From positions 147,320 to 211,319 of the forward strand of contig NZ_LMMZ01000002.1 of NCBI RefSeq assembly GCF_001422885.1: a DNA stretch of 64,000 nt, in the 5' to 3' direction. Of this stretch, positions 1 through 9,436 are shown piece after piece. Every line of letters starts with the position of its first letter. Positions within the stretch are counted from its first letter, which is position 1. The translations under genes were made by a program, and so were the position numbers. Below the pieces are notes generated by a model. It saw only the letters and a list, made by a program, of their open reading frames with translations, was not told the origin of the DNA and made no database searches. The stretch comes from Methylobacterium sp. Leaf104 (lineage in GTDB: Bacteria > Pseudomonadota > Alphaproteobacteria > Rhizobiales > Beijerinckiaceae).

Positions 1-1
1 C

Positions 2-2935
2 GAGGTGCTGGTGACCCAGCCCGTGGAGGTGGCGGTCAACGGGCTGCCCGGGGTGGTCTCGCTGCGGTCGAGCTCGATCCAGGGCCTGTCGGTGATCACC
101 GTCACCTTCGGGGCGGGCAGCGACATCTACCGGGTGCGCCAGCTCGTCACCGAGCGGCTGACGGCGCTGGCCGGCCGCCTGCCGCAAGGGGTGCTGCCGC
201 CGGCGATGACGGCGCTGACCTCCGCCACCAGCACGGTGCTGCTGGTCGGCCTGACCACGCAGAGCCGCTCGGACATGGACCTGCGCACCCTGGCGGACTG
301 GACGGTCCGCCTGCGCCTCCTCGCCGTGCCGGGCATCGCCCAGGTCTCGGTCTATGGCGGCGCGGTGCGCTCGCTGCAGGTGCAGATCCGCCCCAACGAC
401 CTCGTGCGCTTCAACATCGGCGTCAACGACGTGCTGGCCGCCGCGCGCAAGGCCACCGGCGTGCGCGGGGCCGGCTTCGTCGACACGCCCAACCAGCGCA
501 TCGCCCTCCAGACCGACGGCCAGTCGCTCAGCCCCGAGGCGGTCTCGCGCACGGTGCTGATCAACGAGGGCGGGGCCAGCGTGACCCTGGCGGACGTCGC
601 CACCGTGGTCGCCACCGGCGAGCCGGCGATCGGCGCCGCCCTGGTGGACGGCCGGCCCGGCGTGCTCCTCATGGTGGGCGCCCAGTACGGCGCCAACACC
701 CGCGCGGTCACCGCCCGGGTCGAGGCGGCCCTGGAGGACCTGCGCCCGGCCCTGGAGCGCGAGGGCGTGAGCCTGCATGCCGACCTGTTCCGGCCGGCCA
801 ACTTCATCGCCATCGCCAACGGCAACGTGCTGCAGGCCCTCGGGCTCGGCGGCATCCTGGTGGTCGTGGTGCTGTTCGTCTTCCTCTACGACTGGCGCAC
901 CGCCGTGATCTCGGCGCTCGCGATCCCGCTCTCGCTCATCGCCGCCGTGGTGGCGCTCCAGGCGCTGGGCGAGAGCCTCAACACCATGACCCTGGGCGGC
1001 CTCGCCATCGCCATCGGCGAGGTGGTGGACGACGCGGTGATCGGCGTCGAGAACGTGGTCCGGCGCCTGCGCGAGAACCGCCGCCTCGGCGGCCCGCGGC
1101 CCGAGGGGAGGGTGGTCCTCGACGCCATCCTGGAGGTGCGCACGGCCGTCGCCTACGCCACCATCGCGGTGCTGCTGGTGTTCCTCCCCGTCCTCGCCCT
1201 GTCGGGCATCGCCGGCCGGCTGTTCGGCCCCCTGAGCCTCGCCTACATCCTCGCCGTGGTGGCCTCGCTGGCCGTCGCCCTCACGGTGACCCCTGCCCTG
1301 GCGATGTGGCTGCTCACCGGCCGGCGCGAGGCCTCGACCCTGGACCCGCCGGTGATGCGCGCCGCCCGCCGCCACTACGCCCGGCTCCTGACCCGGATCG
1401 ACCGCGCCCCGCGCCTCGTCATGGCCTGCGGCCTCCTCGTCACCCTCCTGGGGGCCGCCGTGGTCCCGTTCTTCGGCTCGACCTTCCTGCCCGACCTCAA
1501 GGAGGGCCACCTGATCCTGCACATGGCGGCCGCGCCCGGCACCGCGCTGCAGGAATCGATGCGGCTCGGCACCCGCATCACCGCCGAACTGAAGGCGATC
1601 CCCGGCATCCGGGCGGTCGCCTCCCAGATCGGCCGGGCCGAGGCCGGCCAGGACACCGCCGGCACCCATTACAGCGAGATCCACATCGACCTGGAGCCCG
1701 GCCTCGACGGGGCGGGGCAGGGGGCGGCGGAGGCCCGGATCCGGGCCGTGATGGCGGGCTTCCCCGGGGCCGCCTTCTCCCTCAAGACCTTCCTCACCGA
1801 GCGCATCGAGGAGACCGTGTCGGGCTTCACCGCGCCGGTGGTGATCAACGTCTTCGGCACCGATCTCGGCGCCATCGAGACCGCCGCCCGGGACATCGCC
1901 CGGGAGCTCGCCGAGGTGCGGGGCGCCGTGGACATTCAACAGAGCTCCCCGGCGGGTCTGCCCCAGGTCAATGTGGGCCTGAGGCCCAACGACCTGCGCC
2001 ACTGGGGCCTCTCGGCCATCGAGGTGATGGAGGTGGTGCGCACCGCCTACCAGGGCGACATCGTCGGCCAGACCTATGCGGGCAACGCGGTGTTCAACGT
2101 CCTCGTCATCCTCGATTCCGCCACCCGCGGCCGGCTCTCGGCCCTGAGCGACCTGCCCCTGCGCGGCTCGGGCGGCCGGGTGGTGCGCCTCGCGCAGGTG
2201 GCGGACATCTACGAGACCTCCAGCCGCTACCAGGTCCAGCACGAGGGCGCGCAGCGGGTCCAGGCGGTCACCGCCAACGTGACCGGCCGCGACGTCGCCG
2301 GCTTCGTGGCCGATGCCAAGCGCAAGATCGCCCGCGAGGTCGCCCTGCCTCCCGGCACCTATGTCGGCTTCGCCGGCTCGGCCGAGGCGCAGGCCCGGGC
2401 CCGGCGCGACCTCCTGGTCTATTCGGGGCTGGCCGGCCTCGGCATCGTGCTGCTGCTGGCCATCGTGACGGGGAGCCCGCGCAACCTGATGCTGGTCCTG
2501 GTCAACCTGCCCTTCGCCTTCGTGGGCGGCGTGCTGGCGGTCTTCGCCACCGGCGCCGTGCTGTCGCTGGGCTCGATCGTCGGCTTCGTGACCCTGTTCG
2601 GGATCAGCTTGCGCAACACCATCATGATGATCGCCCATTACGAGCACCTCGTGGTGGCGGAGGGGCAGGCCTGGGACCGGGACACCGCCATTCTGGGGGC
2701 CGCCGACCGCATGGTGCCGATCCTGATGACCTCCCTGGTCACCGGCCTCGGCCTCCTGCCCCTCGCCCTCGGGGCCGGCGAGCCCGGCCGCGAGATCGAG
2801 GGGCCGATGGCCATCGTGATCCTCGGCGGCCTCGCCACCTCGACGGTGCTCAACCTCCTGATCCTGCCGACCCTGGCCCTGCGCTTCGCGCGCTTCGCGG
2901 CGCCGCAGGGCAGGGCGCTCGAACCGGTGACCTGA
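2..2935 (+). CDS. Heavy-metal efflux RND pump, CusA/CzcA family (5' end outside window)
   Basis: Inner-membrane proton-driven pump of the HME-RND family, expected to export metal cations through a trimer joined to a periplasmic adaptor and an outer-membrane channel. The reading frame is open to the left edge, so the start and first transmembrane helix are missing; 977 codons remain of the usual 1020-1050. It begins in the first porter domain (TQPVEVAVNGLPGV, then the SIQGLSVITVTF strand). The TM4 region reads [21 protein letters not shown], with acidic residues in the proton-relay position. A second porter domain and a TM10-12 block follow, ending in GREIEGPMAIVILGGLATSTV. The adaptor gene would lie upstream, outside the window. 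A paralogue is encoded at 19492-22623. The metal specificity cannot be read from the sequence. Confidence 0.93.
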   Translation, partial: EVLVTQPVEVAVNGLPGVVSLRSSSIQGLSVITVTFGAGSDIYRVRQLVTERLTALAGRLPQGVLPPAMTALTSATSTVLLVGLTTQSRSDMDLRTLADWTVRLRLLAVPGIAQVSVYGGAVRSLQVQIRPNDLVRFNIGVNDVLAAARKATGVRGAGFVDTPNQRIALQTDGQSLSPEAVSRTVLINEGGASVTLADVATVVATGEPAIGAALVDGRPGVLLMVGAQYGANTRAVTARVEAALEDLRPALEREGVSLHADLFRPANFIAIANGNVLQALGLGGILVVVVLFVFLYDWRTAVISALAIPLSLIAAVVALQALGESLNTMTLGGLAIAIGEVVDDAVIGVENVVRRLRENRRLGGPRPEGRVVLDAILEVRTAVAYATIAVLLVFLPVLALSGIAGRLFGPLSLAYILAVVASLAVALTVTPALAMWLLTGRREASTLDPPVMRAARRHYARLLTRIDRAPRLVMACGLLVTLLGAAVVPFFGSTFLPDLKEGHLILHMAAAPGTALQESMRLGTRITAELKAIPGIRAVASQIGRAEAGQDTAGTHYSEIHIDLEPGLDGAGQGAAEARIRAVMAGFPGAAFSLKTFLTERIEETVSGFTAPVVINVFGTDLGAIETAARDIARELAEVRGAVDIQQSSPAGLPQVNVGLRPNDLRHWGLSAIEVMEVVRTAYQGDIVGQTYAGNAVFNVLVILDSATRGRLSALSDLPLRGSGGRVVRLAQVADIYETSSRYQVQHEGAQRVQAVTANVTGRDVAGFVADAKRKIAREVALPPGTYVGFAGSAEAQARARRDLLVYSGLAGLGIVLLLAIVTGSPRNLMLVLVNLPFAFVGGVLAVFATGAVLSLGSIVGFVTLFGISLRNTIMMIAHYEHLVVAEGQAWDRDTAILGAADRMVPILMTSLVTGLGLLPLALGAGEPGREIEGPMAIVILGGLATSTVLNLLILPTLALRFARFAAPQGRALEPVT

Positions 2936-3319
2936 GGCGCCCTCGCCCCACGGCATCCGGCGTCCCGGACGGCAGGCATACCCCCGGAGAGCAATCCTGG
3001 CCCGGAAGCCGGTCCGACGGCCGCCCCGGCCCCCGGTTCGGCCCCCGAAACGCCGTTCGCATAAGATATATTATGGAACCTAGGGCCGTGGATCAGGGGC
3101 AGGGGACCCGTGCTCACGAACGGTTCACCCATTCCCGTCACGGCGTATTCATGCAATCTCCACACCGCCGATTCACGCAACCGACAGTTCCCGGGCACGG
3201 AACGGCCACCGTTGGTGCTAAACCGCTGGCGGATGTCACAATTCCTCCCCATAATACATGATACCGGGCGCCGTCCGAGCGGATGCCCGTCCGAATCGAT
3301 CCTCTCCAAAGCGAACGCG
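2936..3319. other. Intergenic region before the SGNH hydrolase gene
   Basis: 384 bp with no convincing gene. An AT-rich patch (ataagatatattatgg, around 3061) and a second one (ccataatacatgatacc, around 3250) stand out from the GC-rich background. They share an 8-bp inverted repeat, tattatgg/ccataata. A frame in phase with the hydrolase is open from 3110, but its sequence does not look like protein and the signal peptide begins at 3320. I read the region as leader and promoter sequence for the downstream gene. Confidence 0.4.
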
Positions 3320-4183
3320 ATGCCGATTTTTGCGCGCCCCTCCGCAGCCTTGAGCCTGGCCATGCTGGCCCTCGGATCCGCCTCGCTCGCCGTCGGCCTG
3401 CCGGCCCGGGCGCAGGCCGAGCCGCAGCGGACCGCCCTGGTGCAGCAGCCCCAGGCCGCCGCGGCGGAGCCTTCGGCCCGACCGGTCGTCCGGACGGCGA
3501 TCCCGCGCCGGGCCCTCGCCCGCCTTCCCCGCCTCGCCGGCCTCATCGCCCAGGGCCAGGCCATCCGCATCGTGGCCTTCGGCTCGTCCTCGACCGAGGG
3601 CTCCGGCGCCTCCTCGCCGGCCACCACCTACCCGGCCCAGCTCCAGCGCGACCTCGCGGCCCGGCTGAGCGTGATGGGTGCGGAGCATTCCTCCGTCACG
3701 GTGCTGAACCGCGGCAAGGGCGGCGACGATTCCGAGGCCATGGCCCGGCGGCTGGAGCACGACGTGCTCGCCGACAAGCCGGACCTCGTGATCTGGCAGA
3801 CCGGCAGCAACGACCCGATGAGCGGCGTCAGCGTCGAGCGCTTCGCCGAGCTCACCCGGGCCGGCATCCTCGCCATGCGGGCCACCGGGGCCGACGTGGT
3901 CCTGATGGACCAGCAATGGTGCAAGAAGCTCTCGACCACCGACGGGGCCGAGGCCTACGGGGCCGCCCTGCACGCCATCGCCACCGAGCTCAACGTGCCG
4001 GTGATCCGCCGCAACGCGATGATGCGGGCCTGGGCCGCGCAGGGGCTGCTGACCCCGACCCAGATGATCGGCCCCGACGGGCTGCACATGACCGATGCCG
4101 GCTACGACCGCCTGGCCCGGGCCGCCACCGCGCAGCTCCTGGCCAATGCGGGCCTGCCGCAGGATTCCGGCACCCAGAACTGA
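3320..4183 (+). CDS. Secreted SGNH/GDSL-family hydrolase
   Basis: Probable periplasmic esterase or lipase-fold hydrolase. The chosen ATG gives a protein of 287 residues starting with a typical signal peptide (hydrophobic residues 8-26, cleavage probably after PARAQA, residue 33). An Ala/Pro-rich linker follows to about residue 80. The SGNH blocks are all visible: block I GSSSTEG with the candidate nucleophile Ser at about 90, block II NRGKGG (oxyanion Gly), block III GSND (Asn 164), and block V DGLH with Asp 253 and His 256. The substrate is not evident. It stands alone on the plus strand and is convergent with the minus-strand operon that ends at 4229. An in-frame GTG at 3110 is an alternative start but would bury the signal peptide. 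Confidence 0.85.
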   Translation: MPIFARPSAALSLAMLALGSASLAVGLPARAQAEPQRTALVQQPQAAAAEPSARPVVRTAIPRRALARLPRLAGLIAQGQAIRIVAFGSSSTEGSGASSPATTYPAQLQRDLAARLSVMGAEHSSVTVLNRGKGGDDSEAMARRLEHDVLADKPDLVIWQTGSNDPMSGVSVERFAELTRAGILAMRATGADVVLMDQQWCKKLSTTDGAEAYGAALHAIATELNVPVIRRNAMMRAWAAQGLLTPTQMIGPDGLHMTDAGYDRLARAATAQLLANAGLPQDSGTQN

Positions 4184-4228
4184 GGCCGGACCGGGGAGGC
4201 GGCCGGACCGCCCTCCTCCGCGCGCCGC

Positions 4229-5041
4229 TCACGGATCCAGCGTGACGCTCAGGCCGTCATAGGCCGGCACGACGTTCGGCGGCAGCTTGGCCGCCAGGGT
4301 CGCGTAGTCGAGATCCGTGTGCAGGTTCGTCAGGATGGCCCGGCGCGGGCGCACCGTCTCGATCAGCGCCAGGGCATCCGAGACCGAGTAATGCGTCGGG
4401 TGCGGGGTCTCCCGCAGGGCGTCGATGATCAGCAGGTCGAGGCCGTGCAGCCGCGCCTGCGACGCCTCCGGCATCAGGCTGACGTCGGGCGCGTAGGCCG
4501 CCGGGCCGAAGCGGAAGCCGAGGGCCGCCTCGTTGCCGTGCTCCATGCCGAAGGGCAGGGCCGTGACCGCGCCGCCCGGCCCCTCCACCACCGTCGTCTC
4601 CCCGTCCGCCAGGTCGTGCATGTCGAGGATCGGCGGATACTCGCTGCCGGGGGGCGTCTCGAAGCAGTAGCCGAACCGCGCCTCCAGGAGGCTGCGCGTC
4701 CGGGCATCGGCGAAGACCGGGATGCGCCGGCGCATGTGGATCACCAAGGCGCGCACGTCGTCGATGCCGTGGGTGTGGTCGGCATGGGCGTGGGTGAACA
4801 GGATCGCGTCGAGGCGCTGGACCGCCGCGTCGAGCAATTGCTCGCGCAGGTCCGGCGCGGTGTCGACGAGGAGGGTGGTGGGCGCCCCGGCATCGCCCTG
4901 CCGTTCCACCAGGAGCGAGCAGCGCCGGCGCCGGTTGCGCGCCTCCCGGGGGTCGCAGGCGCCCCAGCCGTAGCCCACGCGGGGCACCCCGCCGGATGAG
5001 CCGCAGCCGAGGATCGTCAATCGCAATGCGCCCATCGGCAC
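4229..5041 (-). CDS. Metallo-beta-lactamase-fold hydrolase, PhnP-like
   Basis: Two-metal phosphodiesterase-type hydrolase of the COG1235 group. The protein of 270 residues opens with LTILGCGSSGGVPRVG, the usual glycine-rich first strand of this family, and carries HAHADHTHGIDD at residues 84-95, which supplies the metal ligands His84, His86, Asp88 and His89. Later His and Asp ligands are plausible (EHGNEA; ILTNLHTDLDY near the C-terminus). It is the last gene of the run metG-tatD-MBL, 65 bp after tatD, an order common in Rhizobiales. The physiological substrate is unknown: cyclic phosphate or nucleotide phosphodiester cleavage is family-level inference. ATG codons at residues 1 and 3 are both possible starts. 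Confidence 0.85.
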   Translation of the reverse strand: MPMGALRLTILGCGSSGGVPRVGYGWGACDPREARNRRRRCSLLVERQGDAGAPTTLLVDTAPDLREQLLDAAVQRLDAILFTHAHADHTHGIDDVRALVIHMRRRIPVFADARTRSLLEARFGYCFETPPGSEYPPILDMHDLADGETTVVEGPGGAVTALPFGMEHGNEAALGFRFGPAAYAPDVSLMPEASQARLHGLDLLIIDALRETPHPTHYSVSDALALIETVRPRRAILTNLHTDLDYATLAAKLPPNVVPAYDGLSVTLDP

Positions 5042-5106
5042 CTCCGCCCCCGTTGGTACCGGAGGGGGCCCGGGCCTGTCACGCCCGATCCGGCCCCCTC
5101 CCCGGC

Positions 5107-5886
5107 TCAGGCCGCGGCCTTGTGGAACAGGCGGTGGAAATTGGCCGTCGTCAGCGCGGCGAAGTCCGCCACATCCATCTCGAGGGTCTGGGCGAGGGAG
5201 CGGGCAGTGTCCGCCGTGTAGGCCGGTTCGTTGGTGCGTCCGCGATGCGGCTCGGGCGCCAGGAAGGGGGCGTCGGTCTCCACCAGGAGACGGTCGGGCG
5301 GCACCGACCGGGCGATCGCCCGCAGGTCGTGGGAGCGCCGGAAGGTGACGATGCCGGAGAAGGACACGCAGAAGCCGAGCGCGACGCCGACCTCGGCGAG
5401 GCGGGCGCCCGACGAGAAGCAGTGCAGGACGGCCGTGAAGGCGCCGCGCGCCATCTCGTCGACCAGGATGGCCTCCATCTCCGCATCGGCGTCGCGGGAA
5501 TGGATGACCAGCGGCAGGCCGGTCTCGCGGGCGGCCGCGATGTGGCGGCGGAAGACCCGCTCCTGCACCGCCTCGGGGGCGGCGTTGTCGTAGTGGAAGT
5601 CGAGGCCCGACTCGCCGATGCCGACGCAGCGGGGGTGGTGCGTGCGCGCCACGATGGCCTCGGTCGGCACGTCGGGCTCAGTCCCCGCCCCGTCCGGATG
5701 GGTGCCGACGGTGTGCCAGATCTCCGGGTTGGCCTCGGACAGGGCCTCGTAGGTCCGGGCCTTGGCGACCCGCGTGGAGATGGTCAGCATCCGGGTCACG
5801 CCGGCGGCGCGGGCCCGGGCGATGACGTTGGGCAGATCCTCCGAAAAATTCGGAAAATCGAGGTGGCAGTGGCTGTCGACCAGCAT
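5107..5886 (-). CDS. tatD: TatD-family metal-dependent hydrolase (3'-5' DNase type)
   Basis: Cytoplasmic TIM-barrel metallo-hydrolase of 259 residues. The N-terminus MLVDSHCHLDFP gives the first metal ligands (His6, His8). The signatures GIGESGLDFHYDNA (catalytic Glu), IHSRDADAE, VLHCFSSG and LLVETDAPFLAPEPHRG follow in the family order. TatD proteins remove nucleotides from damaged or single-stranded DNA, and some act on D-amino-acyl-tRNA. The ATG used here starts exactly at the conserved N-terminus; the open frame extends far upstream but in non-protein-like sequence. The gene lies 80 bp after metG in a minus-strand operon, as in many bacteria. Confidence 0.93.
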   Translation of the reverse strand: MLVDSHCHLDFPNFSEDLPNVIARARAAGVTRMLTISTRVAKARTYEALSEANPEIWHTVGTHPDGAGTEPDVPTEAIVARTHHPRCVGIGESGLDFHYDNAAPEAVQERVFRRHIAAARETGLPLVIHSRDADAEMEAILVDEMARGAFTAVLHCFSSGARLAEVGVALGFCVSFSGIVTFRRSHDLRAIARSVPPDRLLVETDAPFLAPEPHRGRTNEPAYTADTARSLAQTLEMDVADFAALTTANFHRLFHKAAA

Positions 5887-5966
5887 GAGGGGAGACTCGG
5901 AAAACGGTGGGGTGGGCAGGACGTCGTGGAAGTCGCCGGGGAAGTCGCCGCGGTTGACACCGCGGC

Positions 5967-7571
5967 TCACGCCGACGGCGCCTCCGGCTCGACGAAGCGC
6001 GGGAACAGGCCGACGGGGGCGGGGAGCGGCGTGCCGGGCACGAGGCGAGCGCCCTCCCCCACATCGGCCAGTCGGCGCCGGTCCGCCGGAACGGCGAGGA
6101 GGTCGAGGAGCCTGGCGCCGGAGCCCGGCATGAAGGGCTGCACCAGGATGCCGATGGCCCGCAGGGTCTCGGCCACGACGTAGAGCGAGGCCGCCATCCG
6201 GGCCGGATCGGATTTCCGCAGGACCCAGGGCTTCTGCGCGTCGAAGTAGCGGTCGGCGGCGGTGATCACGGCCCAGATCTCGGCCAGCGCCGTGTGCAGG
6301 GCGAGCTTGTCCATCGCCGCCCGCACGGTGGCGGGCAGCGCGTCGGCCAGGGCCAGCAGCGCCCGGTCGTCCTCCGTGAGGACGCCGTGTTCGGGAACCG
6401 TCCCGGACAGGTTCTTGGCGATCATCGAGAGCGAGCGCTGGGCGAGGTTGCCGAGGCCGTTCGAGAGGTCCGCCGTGTAGCGGGTGATGATCGCCTCGTG
6501 GCTGTAGTTGCCGTCGCCGCCGAAGGGCACCTCGCGCAGCACGAAGTGGCGCACCGCGTCGACCCCGTAGGTCGCGATCAGGTCCATCGGGTCGACGACG
6601 TTGCCGAGCGACTTCGACATCTTCTCGCCCTTGGAGAGCAGGAAGCCGTGACCGAAGACGCGCTTGGGCAGGGCCAGGCCGGCCGACATCAGGAAGGCCG
6701 GCCAGTACACCGCGTGGAAGCGGACGATGTCCTTGCCGATGACGTGCAGGTCCATCGGCCAGAATGCCCGGCGCGGATCGGCGTCGTCGGGAAAGCCCGT
6801 GACGGTGAGGTAGTTCGTCAGGGCATCGACCCAGACATACATGACGTGGTCGGGATGGCCCGGCACCGGCACGCCCCAGTCGAAATTGGTGCGGCTCACC
6901 GAGAAGTCCTTGAGGCCGGAGCGGACGAAGCTCGCGATCTCGTTGCGCCGGGTCTCGGGGCCGATGAAGTCGGGCTGGGCCTCGTAGAGGGCGAGGAGCC
7001 GGTCCTGGTAGGCCGAGAGCCGGAACAGGAAGTTCTCCTCCTCCATCCAGGTCACCGGCGTGCCGGTGGCCTTGGCCACGGGCACGCCGTCGGGACCGGT
7101 CTCGAGCTCGTCCTCGGCGTAGTAGGCCTCGTCGCGCACCGAGTACCAGCCGGCATATTTCGACAGGTAGAGGTCGCCGTTGGCCTCCATCCGGCGCCAC
7201 AATTCCTGGGCGGCGGCATAGTGCGCGGGCTCGGTGGTGCGGATGAAGCGGTCGTGGCTGCAGCCCAGGGCCTCGGCCATGGCGCGGAAGCGCGCGGACA
7301 TGTCGTCGACGAGTTCGCGCGGGGTGATCCCCGCCTTGGCGGCCGTCTGCTGGATCTTGACGCCGTGCTCGTCGGTGCCGGTGGAGAACAGCACGTCGTA
7401 GCCGTCGAGGCGCTTGAAGCGGGCGATCGCGTCCGTGGCGATCACCTCGTAGGCGTGGCCGATATGCGGCGCGCCGTTGGGATAGGAGATCGCGGTGGAG
7501 AGACCGAAGGTCTTCTCGGTTGCCGGGTCGGTGGCGGTCACGTCGAGGGATTCCCCGGATGCAGGGTTCAC
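5967..7571 (-). CDS. metG: Methionyl-tRNA synthetase, mitochondrial-like (MetG2) type
   Basis: Class I aminoacyl-tRNA synthetase that charges tRNA-Met. The 534-residue protein has the HIGH signature in [11 protein letters not shown] (residues 36-39) and KMSKS in [10 protein letters not shown] (residues 317-321). The connective insert reads [17 protein letters not shown] without the CxxC zinc knuckles of the E. coli enzyme, which is the compact type shared by alphaproteobacteria and mitochondria. The C-terminal helical anticodon domain is present and no tRNA-binding C-terminal extension is seen. The start is a GTG about 25 residues before the catalytic core, so a downstream start is possible. 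It follows holB by 61 bp in the same operon. Confidence 0.95.
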   Translation of the reverse strand: MNPASGESLDVTATDPATEKTFGLSTAISYPNGAPHIGHAYEVIATDAIARFKRLDGYDVLFSTGTDEHGVKIQQTAAKAGITPRELVDDMSARFRAMAEALGCSHDRFIRTTEPAHYAAAQELWRRMEANGDLYLSKYAGWYSVRDEAYYAEDELETGPDGVPVAKATGTPVTWMEEENFLFRLSAYQDRLLALYEAQPDFIGPETRRNEIASFVRSGLKDFSVSRTNFDWGVPVPGHPDHVMYVWVDALTNYLTVTGFPDDADPRRAFWPMDLHVIGKDIVRFHAVYWPAFLMSAGLALPKRVFGHGFLLSKGEKMSKSLGNVVDPMDLIATYGVDAVRHFVLREVPFGGDGNYSHEAIITRYTADLSNGLGNLAQRSLSMIAKNLSGTVPEHGVLTEDDRALLALADALPATVRAAMDKLALHTALAEIWAVITAADRYFDAQKPWVLRKSDPARMAASLYVVAETLRAIGILVQPFMPGSGARLLDLLAVPADRRRLADVGEGARLVPGTPLPAPVGLFPRFVEPEAPSA

Positions 7572-7632
7572 AGGATCAGGCCCCAGAATCGGGTCCTGGG
7601 ATCACAGGACGGCGGGAGTCTACCATGCCGCG

Positions 7633-8697
7633 TCAGGCGGCGTCGCGGAGCGCGCCGGCCAGGTCGCCGAACAGGGACAGGACCAGCGGCCGGCGGTCGA
7701 GATTGTAGGTCGCGGCCTCCCGCGCGGCGCGGGCGATCTTGTCACACACCTCGACCAGGGCCGCAAGGCGGGCGGGCGGCGCGTGCCGGCGCCGGTCGAG
7801 CTCGGCCGAGACGAAGCGGAACACCGTGTCGAGGCTGGCCGAAAAGAGCTCGTCGGATTCCCGTGCCGAGAGTTTCTCGGCCAGCGCCAGGATGCGGCGC
7901 CAGTCCGGATGGTCGAGGCGGGCGAGCAGGGTCTCGACCTCCGCGACGAGGCCGGCCCGGGCGGGGTCGAGCAGGGCGACGGCCTCGGCGACCGAGCCCT
8001 CCGCGAGCTGTGCCGCCCGGGCGAGCGCCTCCGGGGCGGGCTGCACGAAGGGCGGGGCGAAGCCGCCGATCACCCGCGCCACCTCGGCCTGCGCGAGCGG
8101 GCGCAGGGTCAGGGCCCGGCAGCGCGAACGGATGGTCGGCAGGAGCCGCCCCGGCGCGTGGCTGACGATGAGGAACAGGCAGCGGGGCGGGGGCTCCTCC
8201 ACCATCTTGAGGAGCGCGTTGGCGCTGTTGGCGTTGAGGTCCTCGGCACTGTCGACGATGCAGATGCGGTAGCCCGCATTGCCGGCGGTGGAGCCGAACA
8301 GCGCGAGAGCGCCGCGGGCCGCATCCACCGAGATCCGGGTCGCCAGGGTCTTGGCGTTGGGGGGCCGGGTCCGGCGCAGGGCCACGAGGTTGGGATGCGA
8401 CAGGGCCGCGACCTGGCGCGCCGCCGGATGGCCCGGATCGACGGCGAGGCTCGCGGGTGCGCCCTGCGCCGCCGGGTTGGCGATGAGCCAGCGGGCGACC
8501 CGGTAGGCCAGCGTCGCCTTGCCGATGCCGCGCGGGCCGCCGATGAGCCAGGCGTGGTGCAGGCGCCCCGCGGCGATCGCCTCGACGAAGGCGGCCTCGG
8601 CCTCGGCATGGCCGACGAGGTCGGCCTGCTCGCGCGGGCGCGGGACCTCGGTCAGGTCGCCGGGCTCGACATCCTCGGGCGCGCGCTCAGGCCGCAT
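7633..8697 (-). CDS. holB: DNA polymerase III subunit delta prime
   Basis: Clamp-loader subunit (AAA+ fold) of the replicative polymerase. The protein of 354 residues has LVGHAEAEAAF, then GGPRGIGKATLAYRVARW (Walker-A-like, about residues 53-70), LNANSANALLKMVEEPP (the conserved lever and Walker-B-adjacent helix), and LPTIRSRCRALTLRPL containing the SRC motif that supplies the arginine finger in trans. No cysteine zinc module is visible in the region where E. coli HolB has one. The chosen ATG overlaps the end of tmk by 11 bp, which suggests translational coupling; another ATG lies 13 codons upstream. Confidence 0.92.
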   Translation of the reverse strand: MRPERAPEDVEPGDLTEVPRPREQADLVGHAEAEAAFVEAIAAGRLHHAWLIGGPRGIGKATLAYRVARWLIANPAAQGAPASLAVDPGHPAARQVAALSHPNLVALRRTRPPNAKTLATRISVDAARGALALFGSTAGNAGYRICIVDSAEDLNANSANALLKMVEEPPPRCLFLIVSHAPGRLLPTIRSRCRALTLRPLAQAEVARVIGGFAPPFVQPAPEALARAAQLAEGSVAEAVALLDPARAGLVAEVETLLARLDHPDWRRILALAEKLSARESDELFSASLDTVFRFVSAELDRRRHAPPARLAALVEVCDKIARAAREAATYNLDRRPLVLSLFGDLAGALRDAA

Positions 8698-9436
8698 CGC
8701 CGTGCTCCGTCCCGGGGCGGTCGTCGCTCCGGCCATGAGCCTGCGCAGGCAGCAGTCCGGCCTGCGCAGGCCGCAGCCCGGGCAGGCGCTCGGCCACCGC
8801 GGCGCGGATCGCGGCCTCGACGGCATCGGCGGGCAGGGCGGCGTCGACGATCGCGCAGCGCCCGGGCTCCTCTGCCGCGATGGCGAGGAAGGCGTTGCGC
8901 AGGCGGGCATGGAAGGCGAGGGCCTCGGCCTCGAAGCGGTCGACCGCACCGTCGGACCCCGCGTCGCGGCGCGCCCGCGCGCGGGCGAGCCCGAGTTCCG
9001 GGTCGCAGTCGAGGATCAGGGTCAGGTCGGGACGGGTCGGGCCGACGACGACGCCCTCGAGGGCGCGCAGGGCGGCCGGGTCGAGGCCGCCGGCCGCGCC
9101 CTGGTAGGCCCGGGTCGAGTCGGCGAAGCGGTCGCAGAGCACGATCTCGCCCCGCGCCAGCGCCGGGCGGATCAGGGTGTCGAGGTGGTCGATCCGGGCG
9201 GCGGAGAACAGCAGCGCCTCGGCGAAGGGGCCGTAGGGCTTGGCCAGCCCCGCGAGCAGCGCCTCGCGGATGCGCTCGGCCTTGGCCGAGCCGCCGGGCT
9301 CGCGCGTCGTCAGCACGGGACGGCCGGATTCCAGCCGGAGTCGCGCGGCGAGGCGGCGGATCTGCGTCGACTTGCCGGTCCCCTCCCCGCCCTCGAAGGT
9401 GATGAAGGTCCCTCCCCGCGTCCCGGGCGCCGTCAC
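8687..9436 (-). CDS. tmk: Thymidylate kinase
   Basis: Phosphorylates dTMP to dTDP. The 249-residue protein has the P-loop FEGGEGTGKST at residues 14-24, TTREPGGS, the DRF signature in LCDRFADSTRAYQG, and a lid region LARARARRDAG. The start is a GTG that overlaps the stop of the upstream carboxypeptidase gene as GTGA, a standard coupling arrangement. The C-terminal 30 or so residues (PAQAGLLPAQAHGRSDDRPG) go beyond the usual end of the family and are low in complexity. The tmk-holB-metG-tatD order is conserved in alphaproteobacteria. Confidence 0.94.
   Translation of the reverse strand: MTAPGTRGGTFITFEGGEGTGKSTQIRRLAARLRLESGRPVLTTREPGGSAKAERIREALLAGLAKPYGPFAEALLFSAARIDHLDTLIRPALARGEIVLCDRFADSTRAYQGAAGGLDPAALRALEGVVVGPTRPDLTLILDCDPELGLARARARRDAGSDGAVDRFEAEALAFHARLRNAFLAIAAEEPGRCAIVDAALPADAVEAAIRAAVAERLPGLRPAQAGLLPAQAHGRSDDRPGTEHGDAA

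Noticed and set aside
1306..3261. Plus-strand frame of 651 codons overlapping the first pump gene and the gap after it
   Set aside because: Arg/Pro/Gly-rich frame-shifted reading of the pump gene.
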